From Isoetes taiwanensis (Eukaryota; Streptophyta; Lycopodiopsida; Isoetales; Isoetaceae): 64,000 bases of DNA. Positions 55,403 through 64,000 of this stretch are shown here, in pieces. The stretch's first letter is position 1; each line of letters starts with the position of its first letter. Position numbers and translations under genes: made by a program. The stretch lies in assembly GCA_021234155.1 (NCBI GenBank), contig JAJEKV010000033.1:5758635-5822634 (forward strand), read 5' to 3'. The notes below the pieces were generated by a model, which saw only the letters and a list, made by a program, of their open reading frames with translations, had not been told where the DNA came from and did not search any database.

Positions 55403-55880
55403 CTAACTATAAGGATACCGCAAGAAACCTGTAAAGAAACGTGAGCTTACCTGCTGTATTTTAAAGATACATGCGCTTACCTGATAGGCATGATGGCTCA
55501 AAATACCTAGAGAAGGAAAAGAGTTTTTCATGCTCGGCGAAGGAAGACGTCCAAAAGCTTTAATCCTGTCAAACAACCACGGCAAATTGAGAAGCAGCAA
55601 TGATGCATTTCTATTCTTGCTCGAATTTGAATACTCACCTCCACCAAAATACACAATCCGGCAACAAAACACAGCTGAAATGTTTTCGAGGGGCCAAGAA
55701 ATTTTGAGGTGCCAAAATCGTATAGACCAGAGATAATCTCGAGATAAAAGTTCATACAGGGAGCTAGAGGTGAAAAGAGCATCAAACTCTTGGCGGTGGC
55801 AGCATTCACGCACCTTGGCCAATACATAAACTCGCCATCAATGCTGCCAGCCCGCGTCTCGTAAGGGGGAACGCAAACTG
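55403..55880 (-). pseudogene. Exon-like region of an unrecognised gene
   Basis: Minus-strand frames overlap in two phases. A 73-bp candidate intron with GGAG|GTGAGT (55638) and TTTGACAG| (55566) and a further donor CAG|GTAAGC (about 55470) give splice-like structure, but no phase produces a protein family I know. It may be the 5' part of the lyase locus or a separate decayed gene. Confidence 0.3.
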
Positions 55881-55883
55881 GAA

Positions 55884-55919
55884 GGGAACGCCGCATGCGG
55901 CGTAACATGCGGCGTTCCC
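55884..55919. repeat. Perfect 14-bp inverted repeat
   Basis: GGGAACGCCGCATG (55884-55897) and CATGCGGCGTTCCC (55906-55919) flank the 8-nt CGGCGTAA. This is strongly GC-rich against an AT-rich background and sits just 5' of the exon-like region. Confidence 0.85.
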
Positions 55920-56042
55920 TGCACGCACCCCAACACCCTCACAAAATAAAAAAGAAGATAAGCGAAACGAGAGGTGCCCAGATGGCCCAATATACGATCT
56001 GGGTCGTAGGATCGATGAATCCGACAACTGTAGTAGTCCAGG

Positions 56043-56092
56043 CTTGCTATTCCTTGCAAGAAACTATGGCTAATCCCCTATTCCTTGCAATA
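56043..56092. repeat. Dispersed repeat shared with 49588-49637
   Basis: 'TTCCTTGCAAGAARCTATGG' followed by 'CTAATCCCCTATTCCTTGC' is present at both sites in the same orientation, about 45 of 50 bases alike. Confidence 0.65.
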
Positions 56093-56099
56093 ATTGCAG

Positions 56100-58050
56100 A
56101 AATTTGGCTAGATACAGCATCAGCATCAAGTAAATATATTCATTTGTTTTAATTTACATGCTTGATGCAAAACAAAGTTTCGTACCATTGGGAGATGAAA
56201 TTCTAGCCTCAAATGTTTAGCACCTAAAGGTCAAGTTGCAGCCTTTTAAAAGTCTTACAAGCAAAAACCTTGATTCTACTTCAGGCCTTCCAAGCAGAAC
56301 TGCTATTAGATTTTGTGGTTAGAATACCTTATGTTCATGCTATATTAGCTTATTTAGTGAAAAAATTATTTCTTCTCCTCCATTCACTTGCTTTGTTTCT
56401 TTTTCTTTCTGCTGCCAGATGGTAGTATTCTAAGTCACACATTTATGCAGGGCTGAGTATTCCAGTATTCCAGTCATACTTGCATGGGTTTTTCCCACCA
56501 TACATCTCATGTCTTTTCCCTCTGCCAGTCAAGAAAGACGCAGGAAGGTAAAATTTACAAAAGATTCTGTACAAGTTATCCATTTTCTTCAAGCTTCCAA
56601 GGTGCTATCACCAAAGAGTCTAAGACATCAGAGGTCTCAGGGAGTATGTATTGGCTTCTAAATAATCTCTGGTTTAAGGTAAGCTTGGTTTGAAAGTATC
56701 ACCTAGATCCTTATAATAACTTTGTGGCCTTTTCTATTTCTTGCGAAGCATATTAACTACATCATCTATAACGTGTCTTTGATTGCAGATATGAGGTATG
56801 ACTTGATGCAGCTTCAGATCGTTGTCACAATTTCTTATTAAGATTCATCCTCTCAGCATTTTGGCAATTGAATCCAAACCATTTAGTTTATATGGGATTT
56901 CAATGAAATGAATGAGGCATTTGGAATGAAAGGATGACAATGAGGTCGAAGACAGGAGCTGTTTCTACTTCAAGCTTAAGGTTACAACCTTAGGAGTTAA
57001 ACATTTGTATTTAACAAATTGATGATCTTCACATCTTTAATGATCTTATGGAGTTAGTTTTCTTGGAAGTGGATTTACGGTGCCCTGCTCGCCATGTGAA
57101 AGCATGATTCATGGTTTAAAGTTCATGTCATTTAAAAATACTGCAGCCGAATGTATGTAGCACTCTACTGGAAAGGTTAGGGACATTTAGGGTCAATTCC
57201 CATTGGCGGTTAAGTTAGGTTAAATGTGACAAATAACGGAAACTTGCTTTCACCACTTAATTTACTAGCAGTTAAGTTAGGATTTGGTTAAATTTTAACT
57301 ATGGTTAACTTAACAAGGTCACTTTCATACTCACAATAGTCAAGTTAAGTTTAATTAAAATTTTAACTGGACCCCTTATTTTAAACTAGAAGTTAAGTGA
57401 CCTAGGAGAGGTACACTTAACTCAGTTAAGCACTAACTTAACCTAACTTTTAAGTGAGAAAGGCTTAACAGTATAGTTAGGTTATTTATATTTTATATGA
57501 AAATGCATATTTCTTGTTGCCTCTTTCAACATGTAGGAATATGCATCTTCATAAAATTTTGTGTATAGTTATATTTTGTTTTATAGCTCTTCCAACAATT
57601 GCTCGGGGTTTTCACTATGGAAGGATCCCTTGTTTCTAACAAATTAGTTGCAAAGTCTAGCACTACATTTGTGTTAGCCTTAGGTGCATTTTAATTAGTG
57701 TGCATTGTTGGTAGTTGGCATTAATTGTTTTTGCCGACAAAACTCTCTTAACTTAACATAAATTCTTAACTGGCAATGTGAAACAAGCTTAATTAATGCT
57801 AATCATGTTGATTATGTTATCTTGTGTTGCCATAGATGGTGGTGGAGCTGAATATATAGTGCATTTGTCTACTTCTCACATAGTTCATACCAGCTCCTCA
57901 AAGTGCTCTTTTTATGCATAAACTACTTAAACTTGATTATCATTATAGCTGATAGAGCTAATAAAACAAAGATTTTAGCATGTAGCACTCATTTTGGTCC
58001 AGCACCATTCAAAGTCAAACACCCTTGACCATTTAAAAATTTTGTTTATT
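56100..58050. other. Unassigned; possibly intron DNA of the PABP pseudogene
   Basis: The section 57170-57480 is rich in variants of 'TTAAGTTAGG/AACTTAAC', a degenerate repeat on both strands. No RRM motif of PABP was found, although the downstream MLLE exon implies the gene once extended this way. Confidence 0.3.
57180..57500. repeat. Degenerate TTAAGTTAGGTTAA repeat field
   Basis: Variants of 'GGTTAAGTTAGG' and its reverse complement 'CCTAACTTAACC' occur at least ten times in about 320 bp, facing both ways. This gives an imperfect foldback potential; an old palindromic or MITE-like element is possible. Confidence 0.5.
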
Positions 58051-58057
58051 TTTGCAG

Positions 58058-58127
58058 GCAGTTGGATATGGGCATGAGGCCAGGCAGTGCCCAGCATCAG
58101 AATCATTACATGGTTAGGCTTGGTTAA
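58058..58127 (+). pseudogene. Possible PABP linker exon
   Basis: After TTTTTGCAG|, the plus strand encodes 'MGMRPGSAQHQNHYMV' and then a stop. This resembles the Gly/Pro/Gln-rich 'MGMRPG' linker of plant poly(A)-binding proteins and lies 330 bp upstream of the MLLE exon on the same strand. The match is short. Confidence 0.4.
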
Positions 58128-58453
58128 CGTTCTGGAAGGTGAGGTATTGGAGCAGTTTTGCCACATTAATTGTCAACAGTATCTCAGCAACAGACATATG
58201 TGGCTTCTATTGGCAATTGATGTTTTCTGTTTTATTACTCGAACCTTAATAGATTATTGCCATAATTTATAAATGGGTTCTATTCTTTGTCTGTAAGTAT
58301 ATATTCCTATCCATGTATCTTTCTCTGGCTAGGTTTAGCAATTTATTGAAGGATTGGATTCCAGTGTTGGTGGAAAATTCTAAATCTTTGGTGGAGCTCT
58401 AATTCAAAGAGGTTCTTATCTGGTTATTCATGCTAGGCTTTTGTGTATCATAG

Positions 58454-58687
58454 ATGCTTGATGAACAGTTTTACCCACTTGTAGATTAAATAGAGCATGA
58501 TCATGTAGGTAAAGTTACTGGTATGCTTCTTGAGATGGATCAAACAGAAATATTGCACTTGCTCGAGTCCCTCGAAGCATTGAAGGCTAAAGTTGATGAG
58601 GCAATGGAAGTTATGTTGATGGCACAGACTGTGTCTTCTGCTGATCAGCTTGTATCTCTTATAGTTGGTGACTCTTCTCCATCCTAA
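58454..58687 (+). pseudogene. Poly(A)-binding protein MLLE (PABC) domain exon
   Basis: Starting after ATCATAG|, 78 codons cover the last exon of a cytoplasmic poly(A)-binding protein: 'MLDEQFYPLVD', a TAA stop at codon 12, then '[20 protein letters not shown]' with the diagnostic KVTGMLLE peptide-binding motif, '[13 protein letters not shown]', and a C-terminal '[13 protein letters not shown]' ending in TAA (58685-58687). In a live gene this domain binds PAM2 peptides of translation and decay factors. The nonsense codon shows this copy is dead, but the frame is otherwise intact, so decay is recent or slow. Confidence 0.9.
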
Positions 58688-58689
58688 GG

Positions 58690-59814
58690 ATTACAGAAGA
58701 AAATGTTTGGATATCAAGTAGTTGGTGTTTATTAGATCGATAGGCATATTATGGGTACCAACCTAAGCTGCTCAGAGTAAGTGTTGATGGTTCAATTGCG
58801 CTTTATTAATAGATTATTGCCAGAACTTTTGGAGCTGTTTTTTCGTCAAAACTTAATTAATTTTATTGAATGAATGAATCACTTCACAAGCAAAGTTATT
58901 GGACAAGAGGATTTGGCACATTGCCAAGAATACATTCCATGCTTATTGAAATTGAACTTTTAACAGAGTCAAGTATCAACAATTTTTGTCATTTGGTGGC
59001 TTTAAAACTCTGGCTTATGTATGAAGTCTTCGTCGATGTTCTCTATCCTTTTAGTAATAAAAATTGAGTCGAAATTGCTTTTTAAAAGCTACATGCTTCA
59101 AGAAGCTAGAGTATTTAGGTCGTTTCCTTTTGAATAGTGTTATATATGTTTTCATTCGATGATTGGTTTTGACTTAATGTAAGCATATTTTTTGCATTCG
59201 AATAAGCCCAATAACTCAAATACTTGCATAAATCAATCGTGCAATTACAATTGCAATCTAATATAACAGCCTCATAGATGAAATTCCTAAAGTACCATAT
59301 TATTTTTATGCAAGCCGTCAGAACCTACAATCTCCAAACTGTGATGTGAAGATTGGACAATTCTAAATGATGCCAAACAATGTAAAGAAAGAAGTGGAGA
59401 TGTCATGAAAGACATCTTAGGCTCCTCATAATGAACACAATAGGCACTGTTTAATGCACTGAAGTATTGATGAACATTGTAATATCCTTTGTATAACAAT
59501 TTTGGAACATATGGATTCTAAGATTCCTTTGTCAGTTCAACGAAGTCTAGCTTTCACTTATGTTTATCACATTTGTACAAAAGATGTAAAGGTCCACAAT
59601 AGAACTAAGACTAGACGAGATTGATTGAGTATATTGTTACATAAGAATGATGGTAATTGTTGATCTCAAAGATCTTCAAAAACATTATCTTTACTTAGAT
59701 ATTTACTGAAAAAGAAAACATCAATAGACCATTTTTAGAACATTTATAATGGAGAATACGAATTATTGCATGGTATTTCAAACTAATCATTGCTAGGTTG
59801 TTTCCAGTTCTTAG
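58690..59814. other. No recognisable feature
   Basis: Short frames at 58870-59067 and 59287-59499 have no motif. The first part may be former PABP 3' UTR. Confidence 0.3.
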
Positions 59815-59816
59815 AA

Positions 59817-59836
59817 GGAAGGAAGGAAGGAAGTTT
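59817..59836. repeat. (GGAA)n LINE tail
   Basis: Five GGAA units next to TTTATTTTAACGTCCACGG; terminal repeat of the minus-strand LINE. Confidence 0.85.
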
Positions 59837-60072
59837 ATTTTAACGTCCACGGAGGCCAGAGGCCTATGAGACAGTACATGCAGAGAACAGGCAAGAAAGC
59901 CCAAAACCCCAACACCAAAAGCAAACAATGTAACTGTACAGTAGAACCCTACTACCGGGATGAAAAAACCCCCACTTGGGAGGAAAAACCCTAACAGTAG
60001 GCTCTCAAATACCATGCCCCAGAAGAGCAAGTCTGACGGCCGAAATCTACAGGATGTAAGCTCCCAGTCGCG

Positions 60073-60900
60073 CTACCATAGGTGATGCGAGATAAGCGAT
60101 GTAGCGGTGTGTCGAGCATCTAAGATCGGTGTGCCTTTGCTTTCGGACATGGGCATATCTTTGGGCACCATTTGGAGGGCATGGTGCTCATCCTCTATCA
60201 CGTGCCTCACAACAACGACATATCCTCTCCTCCCAGGGGATCCAGGTGCCCGCCATTCACCCCCGACTGTTTCAATTACGAGGTAATGGGAACCCGTCCT
60301 TATGGCAGCAATAGCTCTCCGTTTCTTCCGCGAGAGGTGTGTGCTTTCAAGCACCAGATGGGGTCCATGCTCAAGGCGGGATTAATCGGCGTGATAGTGC
60401 TCGTCTTGGGCTTTGCAAGAGTAGAGGCATCCCACAGAGTGGCAGCATAGCCCGCATCCAATTGCCCATTCTGCGCATCAGAATCTGCCAGTGCCACCAT
60501 CTGTTGGTAATCCATAGACCACCTCATAAACCATCCCTTACGAGTGCTCGTGCCATACCCTCTTCAGCCACTGGGGGCCCTGCGTTAACAACACGGCTGT
60601 GGGGGCAAGCGATGCTCATCCATCCCATCCACCTTATGGAAGCAAGTAAGATGCCTGCGCATAGCAGAATGCTGTAAAGGCCGGAACCCCGTCTCATACA
60701 ACAAAATCTGATACGGTACGGTGTCCTTCACTCCCAAGCTATATGTCAAGAAAGCTTTTACGCACCCTTTCCAACCTATCCCACGTATTTTTGCTAGCTT
60801 CTTTGGGCCCCAAACCTCCACCCCATATAGCAGCACCGCTCGATCAAAGCCCTAAGCAGGTGTGCTCTCCTCGCCGATCCACAGAGATCTATCCGGCAAC
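60073..60900 (-). pseudogene. LINE ORF2 post-RT region
   Basis: Frames 60836-60585 ('GVEVWGPKKLAKI', 'VPYQILLYETGF'), 60527-60300 and 60354-60073 ('KKRRAIAAIRTGSHYLVIET', 'EDEHHALQMV') together span the post-RT part. The Cys residues of the terminal zinc cluster are lost although its His remains. The same blocks appear in the 5.4-kb LINE, 'RRRLIVSIRTGAHHLRIET' there. Confidence 0.8.
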
Positions 60901-61105
60901 GCGTTTTTTGCATATATAAAGCCTTCTAGCCTTTGACGGCTCTCCTCTCCACACACTCATCCCACAGCATGTTAGTAGTGAAATCAATTCCAAGATACTT
61001 GAAGCTCCGCACCATCTCCACTTCCTGTCCCCTGTAATATAACTCCAGGATAGGGTGTTGCGAGGACAGGATCGCGAGAAGCTTAGTTTTGTGCAAGTTC
61101 CTTTG

Positions 61106-61700
61106 TCATTCCGTTGCCCCCACGGAACCCCGAGGGGCATCCAAATCTTCTGCCGCATCCTGGCTGGCCGTGTGGGCTAGCAAAGCTACATCATCCGCAT
61201 ATAGTAACTGGCTCACAGAGGTCGCATCAGATAATTGCACCCCGGCTCCCCCATGGTGCTGCATCCACGTCTCCAAGCTATCAATGTACAACCCAAAAAG
61301 CGTTGGAGACAGCGGGCAGCCCCGCTTAACTCCCATAGTGCTAGCTACCGCCCGATCTTCATAAAGGCGGTGCGGCATAAATCCCATCATAAAGCTGGTG
61401 CACCACATTCTCGCGCAACTCTGTGGAACTTCGCAATTCTTGCAACCTACGCCGCGGCATGTCTCTCGGGGGGCGGTATCATATCGCGGTCTTAAAATCT
61501 ACAAAGCGGCAATACAAGTCTGTCGGCGCACTCCGGCTTGCCTCCATCAACACTCTCAAAGTGAAGATATGGTCGGTCGTGGGTGAGTGGGCGTAAAGCT
61601 TTGCTGGCCAATTGCCCCGCACCCCGCCTCCTCGGCCCCTTAGTGAGTTTCTTCTCCACCACCCCGCGGGAGCTTTGCAAGCGGCGAGCTTACCATAATC
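61106..61700 (-). pseudogene. LINE reverse transcriptase domain
   Basis: The frame 61408-61106 has motif B 'GVKRGCPLSPTLFGLYIDSL' and motif C 'LLYADDVALLAH' with both Asp. Upstream, in other frames, 'PTTDHIFTLRVLMEA' and a motif-A remnant 'RFVDFKTAI' are seen. At least three frameshifts separate these blocks. Confidence 0.85.
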
Positions 61701-61736
61701 ATCCGGTGGTCGCCCGGCTCATCCGTATTACCGGCT

Positions 61737-62135
61737 TTATGAGCAGGGAACAACCTTACTAACCATCCACTCACGGGGAGCCCTCGCTCGAGCACGGTTA
61801 ATGATCACCGTCGGGGCCCTACCACAGATGGGCCACCCCATTTTAATAGCTCGACTGCAGCCCCCTGTAAATCCTTTGCCTTGCCATTCGCCCGGATGCA
61901 CGAGACCTGGCTGGACATCCTCCCGCGTGAGCTGCAGCACCTCTCTTACCTGATCCGGGACCCTGGCATTAGCTCCTGGGGGGTCATATAACTCCTGCAA
62001 GTGGTGCATCCATTGCTCCACACTTACATTACCAGCCACCTGGCGCTTCTTGTATAACACCTTACGCCAAAAAGCTTTTGGCTCTGACATGAGCATGTCA
62101 AACAGGCGCTCCTGGGTTTCTGCCATGTATCTCCC
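61737..62135 (-). pseudogene. LINE endonuclease-RT linker
   Basis: The frame 62126-61737 begins with 'MAETQERLFDMLMSEPKAFW', a typical linker helix with 'PKAFW', and continues to 'VSVEQWMHHLQELYD'. Across the nested retroposon it joins directly to '...LFLKAKK' of the endonuclease frame, which proves the insertion was into a coding LINE. Confidence 0.85.
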
Positions 62136-62143
62136 CTTCTTGG

Positions 62144-62148
<5 letters not shown>
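62136..62148. repeat. TSD beside the poly(A) of retroposon copy 3
   Basis: CTTCTTGGCTTTT, matching 63265-63277; the last Ts merge with the T-run (poly(A) on the minus strand). Confidence 0.85.
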
Positions 62149-62175
<27 letters not shown>

Positions 62176-63264
62176 AAGGTAAGAATTTTTTTGTATTGAA
62201 AATATTGGAAGAATTACAATACAAAGATCCCTCATGGATCAGATATGAATAAAGTACAAAGGATCCCTCATGGATCTGAATCATGTCTGCAGCTATAGTA
62301 CTCATACGGCTCTCTCAACCTCTTCTTCTATCCAACTAATACTACAGTATGAACATCTTCTTAGCTAAATAGAATACTACAGGAGTTAAATCCGCATTTT
62401 CCACAAGCTTGTAACCAAATCTGAATGCTTCAAGAACCTCTTGCAAATTTAGAAATGAAGAGAAAAGAGACAAAGGGTAACCTGAACAATCTCCCGCACT
62501 GCTCAGAGAAGCTAATATGCTTCGAACTATGATCCAATTCTGCAGTTTTGCTACCAAATGTGAGATTGAAATGAGATGCTGCATTGTCGGGAAGTGCCAG
62601 TCGGCCAACTCAATAGGCTAGACACACGACCCAACCACCAAAACTCCCCTAAAGTTTGGCTCATGATATCCGGTCTTGATATGGGCGTCTTCACGGACAC
62701 CAAAAGCTCCCTAGCTCGGCAATATCAAACAATCGACATCTGTTTTTAAAGCGTAAAATTGTGACCAAGAACTTACACTGGCTCTTTCCAAGAAAACATC
62801 CCTAAATCTTCCCGCTAGCAAGAAAGAGCAAGAGGAGGGGAAGAAAACCATCTGATCAGAGGATCCATCTAAAAAGACTGCCTAAGAAGACCCGAAACTG
62901 CTTTCTTTCTAATTCCTGCTTAAATCTGCTTCACCTTATAGGCTCCACGCCCTTTCAGTGTGATTTGCTTAACAAAATCATCATTCTTGTTAAAAGACTG
63001 AAAGCAAAAGGCCACGTTAGTGGCTTACCAACACAAACCAGAAAGACCGCCTTGAAGCTGCTTCTGGATCAAATCTGCAAATTCTTTCAAGAAAGAAACC
63101 CCATGGCCATTGGCAAACCCCACTAGCATCAGATTAGGGATTCGGGTCTGCAAGGATGGCTGTAGCAGTGCCGGTCAGAGGAGAAAGAGGGCGGCCTCCT
63201 CCCCCTGTTGCCGCCCTAGCCGCAGGCGCAGGCGCTCCGCCAAGAAACCATTTTCCGATGAGTT
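62149..63264 (-). mobile_element. Poly(A)-tailed non-coding retroposon, copy 3, nested in the LINE
   Basis: On the minus strand: AACTCATCGG leader, CTGCGGCTAGGGCGGC (about 63215-63230), 'GGTAAGCCACTAACGTGGCC', 'CTCTTGCTCTTTCTTGCTAG', 'GCCGAGCTAGGGAGC', 'GTGTGTCTAGCC', two perfect palindromes of form GATCCATGAGGGATC (62262-62276 and 62226-62240), TTACCTTCA and about 29 A. It is the best-preserved copy (about 1.1 kb). A frame at 62608-62342 (88 codons) is open here but broken in the other copies. Confidence 0.9.
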
Positions 63265-63277
63265 CTTCTTGGCTTTT
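63265..63277. repeat. TSD at the 5' end of retroposon copy 3
   Basis: CTTCTTGGCTTTT; the pair at 62136-62148 flanks the insertion. Confidence 0.85.
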
Positions 63278-63990
63278 AGGAAGAGCTTATAGTCTTGCAG
63301 GGCCTGTGGCCGCAACTGTGGATCTATGACCAAGCGCAGCTGGCTCTTTAGAGCCTTGCAATCAGCATCAAACCACGGGTTCTCAGGAAAATGCGCGGTG
63401 TCCCTCCTTGGAGGGCCCTTCACTGCAAAGGAAGCCTCAGCAGCTGCAAGCAGCGCCCTCACCAGCCATGCACACCTGTCTTGCAGTGTGTAGAAGCTAT
63501 CAAACCCTTGCAACTCCCGCACCAACACAGATTCATACTGTCCCTGCTTCTGATAGCGTGGGATGTATGGTAACCCTCCACGCCCCCTTTGCGGTGTCTC
63601 CACTATTGAGTGCTCCCAATTCAACGTGACATAAAGCGGGTAGTGATCTGACAAAGCCTCCTCATCCCCTGTGCTTGTGCCAATGGAGAAGTGTGTAACC
63701 ATGTCAAGTGCTGCTACCGGAGCGAGAAGGTAATCCAACACACTAGCTCCCCCATCCTGCCTATCACTCCTGCAAGTAACACCCCCTGAGTGTGGCCATC
63801 GCTGCATACCATTACAAATTACCATGTCAAAAACCTGGCAGAGCTGGACCAGCTGCCTGCCAAATGGTCTAGCCACCATATCCTGGGAGTGCCGTGTATG
63901 CTGAATAGCGGCTGTCTCAAGCCAAAGCGGATCAGCATTATCGTCACCTTGGAAGGTCACCGATACGCAAGCTGCGCCCGTCACGAGCAT
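63278..63990 (-). pseudogene. LINE endonuclease (EEP) domain, C-terminal part
   Basis: The frame 63990-63175 contains 'QLCQVFDMVICNG', 'DYLLAPVAALDMV' and 'LSDHYPLYVTL', the last being the conserved SDHYPL motif with the catalytic Asp-His pair of apurinic-like LINE endonucleases. These nick target DNA to prime reverse transcription. True LINE coding ends at about 63278; the last ~30 codons of the open frame are retroposon. The N-terminal part lies beyond the window. Confidence 0.85.
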
Positions 63991-64000
63991 TGAAATCTCA

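Larger units (their letters stand above)
59815..64000 (-). mobile_element. LINE with endonuclease and RT, split by a retroposon
   Basis: Minus strand, running from beyond the window edge to a 3' tail CCGTGGACGTTAAAATAAAC plus TTCC repeats (59817-59852). Blocks in order: endonuclease (63990 to about 63278), nested retroposon (62149-63264), linker (62135-61737), RT (61700-61106), post-RT (61100-60450) and a degenerate zinc cluster 'EDEHHALQMV' (about 60170-60200). Many stops and frameshifts. It is the most complete LINE in the window and belongs with those at 5.4, 19, 25.7 and 52.8 kb. Confidence 0.88.

Noticed and set aside
60129-61586. Multiple plus-strand frames of 60-112 codons
   Set aside because: They are antisense to the LINE ORF2 on the minus strand; the sense frames carry RT motifs and these do not.
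1-64000. CRISPR arrays, rRNA genes, bacterial operons or phage modules
   Set aside because: No evenly spaced identical repeats with unique spacers, no rRNA core sequences, and no closely packed same-strand genes; the content is plant nuclear DNA.

Overview
The window is AT-rich nuclear DNA from a land plant with a large, repeat-dominated genome. Evidence: spliced genes with GT-AG introns, a plant-type WW-domain gene (CFL1-like), plant Ty3/gypsy and LINE protein signatures, and pseudogene pieces of plant-like HMG-CoA lyase and poly(A)-binding protein. There is no operon structure, CRISPR array or rRNA. I cannot name the species; the amount and age of LINE debris would suit a fern, lycophyte or other large-genome plant, but that is inference.

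Layout. 1-6.3 kb: a 5'-truncated ORF1-type LINE piece between two copies of a ~270-300 bp direct repeat, a tRNA-derived SINE, and a 3' LINE fragment. 6.3-11.2 kb: mostly unrecognised DNA with degenerate tandem repeats. 11.2-17.4 kb: two copies of a 1.1-1.3 kb poly(A)-tailed non-coding retroposon, each with a clear target-site duplication (TSD), and a zf-RVT type LINE remnant. 19-21.7 kb: a 3' LINE remnant and an ORF1-only 'half-LINE' with an intact 183-codon ORF. 23.4-24.6 kb: a possible LTR-element remnant. 25.6-28.8 kb: an LTR fragment split by a 3 kb LINE carrying recognisable reverse transcriptase motifs. 32.4-43.3 kb: a dead Ty3/gypsy element (gag, protease, an extra RNase H placed before RT, RT, RNase H, integrase, 3' LTR) that itself carries a 3.7 kb DNA-transposon-like insertion in gag and a 0.5 kb poly(A) LINE in pol. 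44.6-45.8 kb: the one convincing intact host gene, a two-exon WW-domain protein on the minus strand. 46.8-50.5 kb: low-complexity DNA, hairpins and tRNA-like SINE debris. 52.6-58.7 kb: a LINE fragment plus decayed host exons (HMG-CoA lyase, minus; PABP MLLE domain, plus). 59.8-64 kb: a LINE on the minus strand from its microsatellite tail up to its endonuclease, split by a third copy of the poly(A) retroposon.

Two retroposition systems seem to have shaped the region. One has 3' ends near GTGGACGTTAAAA followed by a variable short tandem repeat, shared by LINEs, ORF1-only half-LINEs and a tRNA-derived SINE. The other has 3' ends CTTCAAAA plus poly(A), shared by zf-RVT LINEs and the ~1.1 kb non-coding retroposon. 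Coordinates of degenerate elements are approximate unless a TSD or splice site fixes them.
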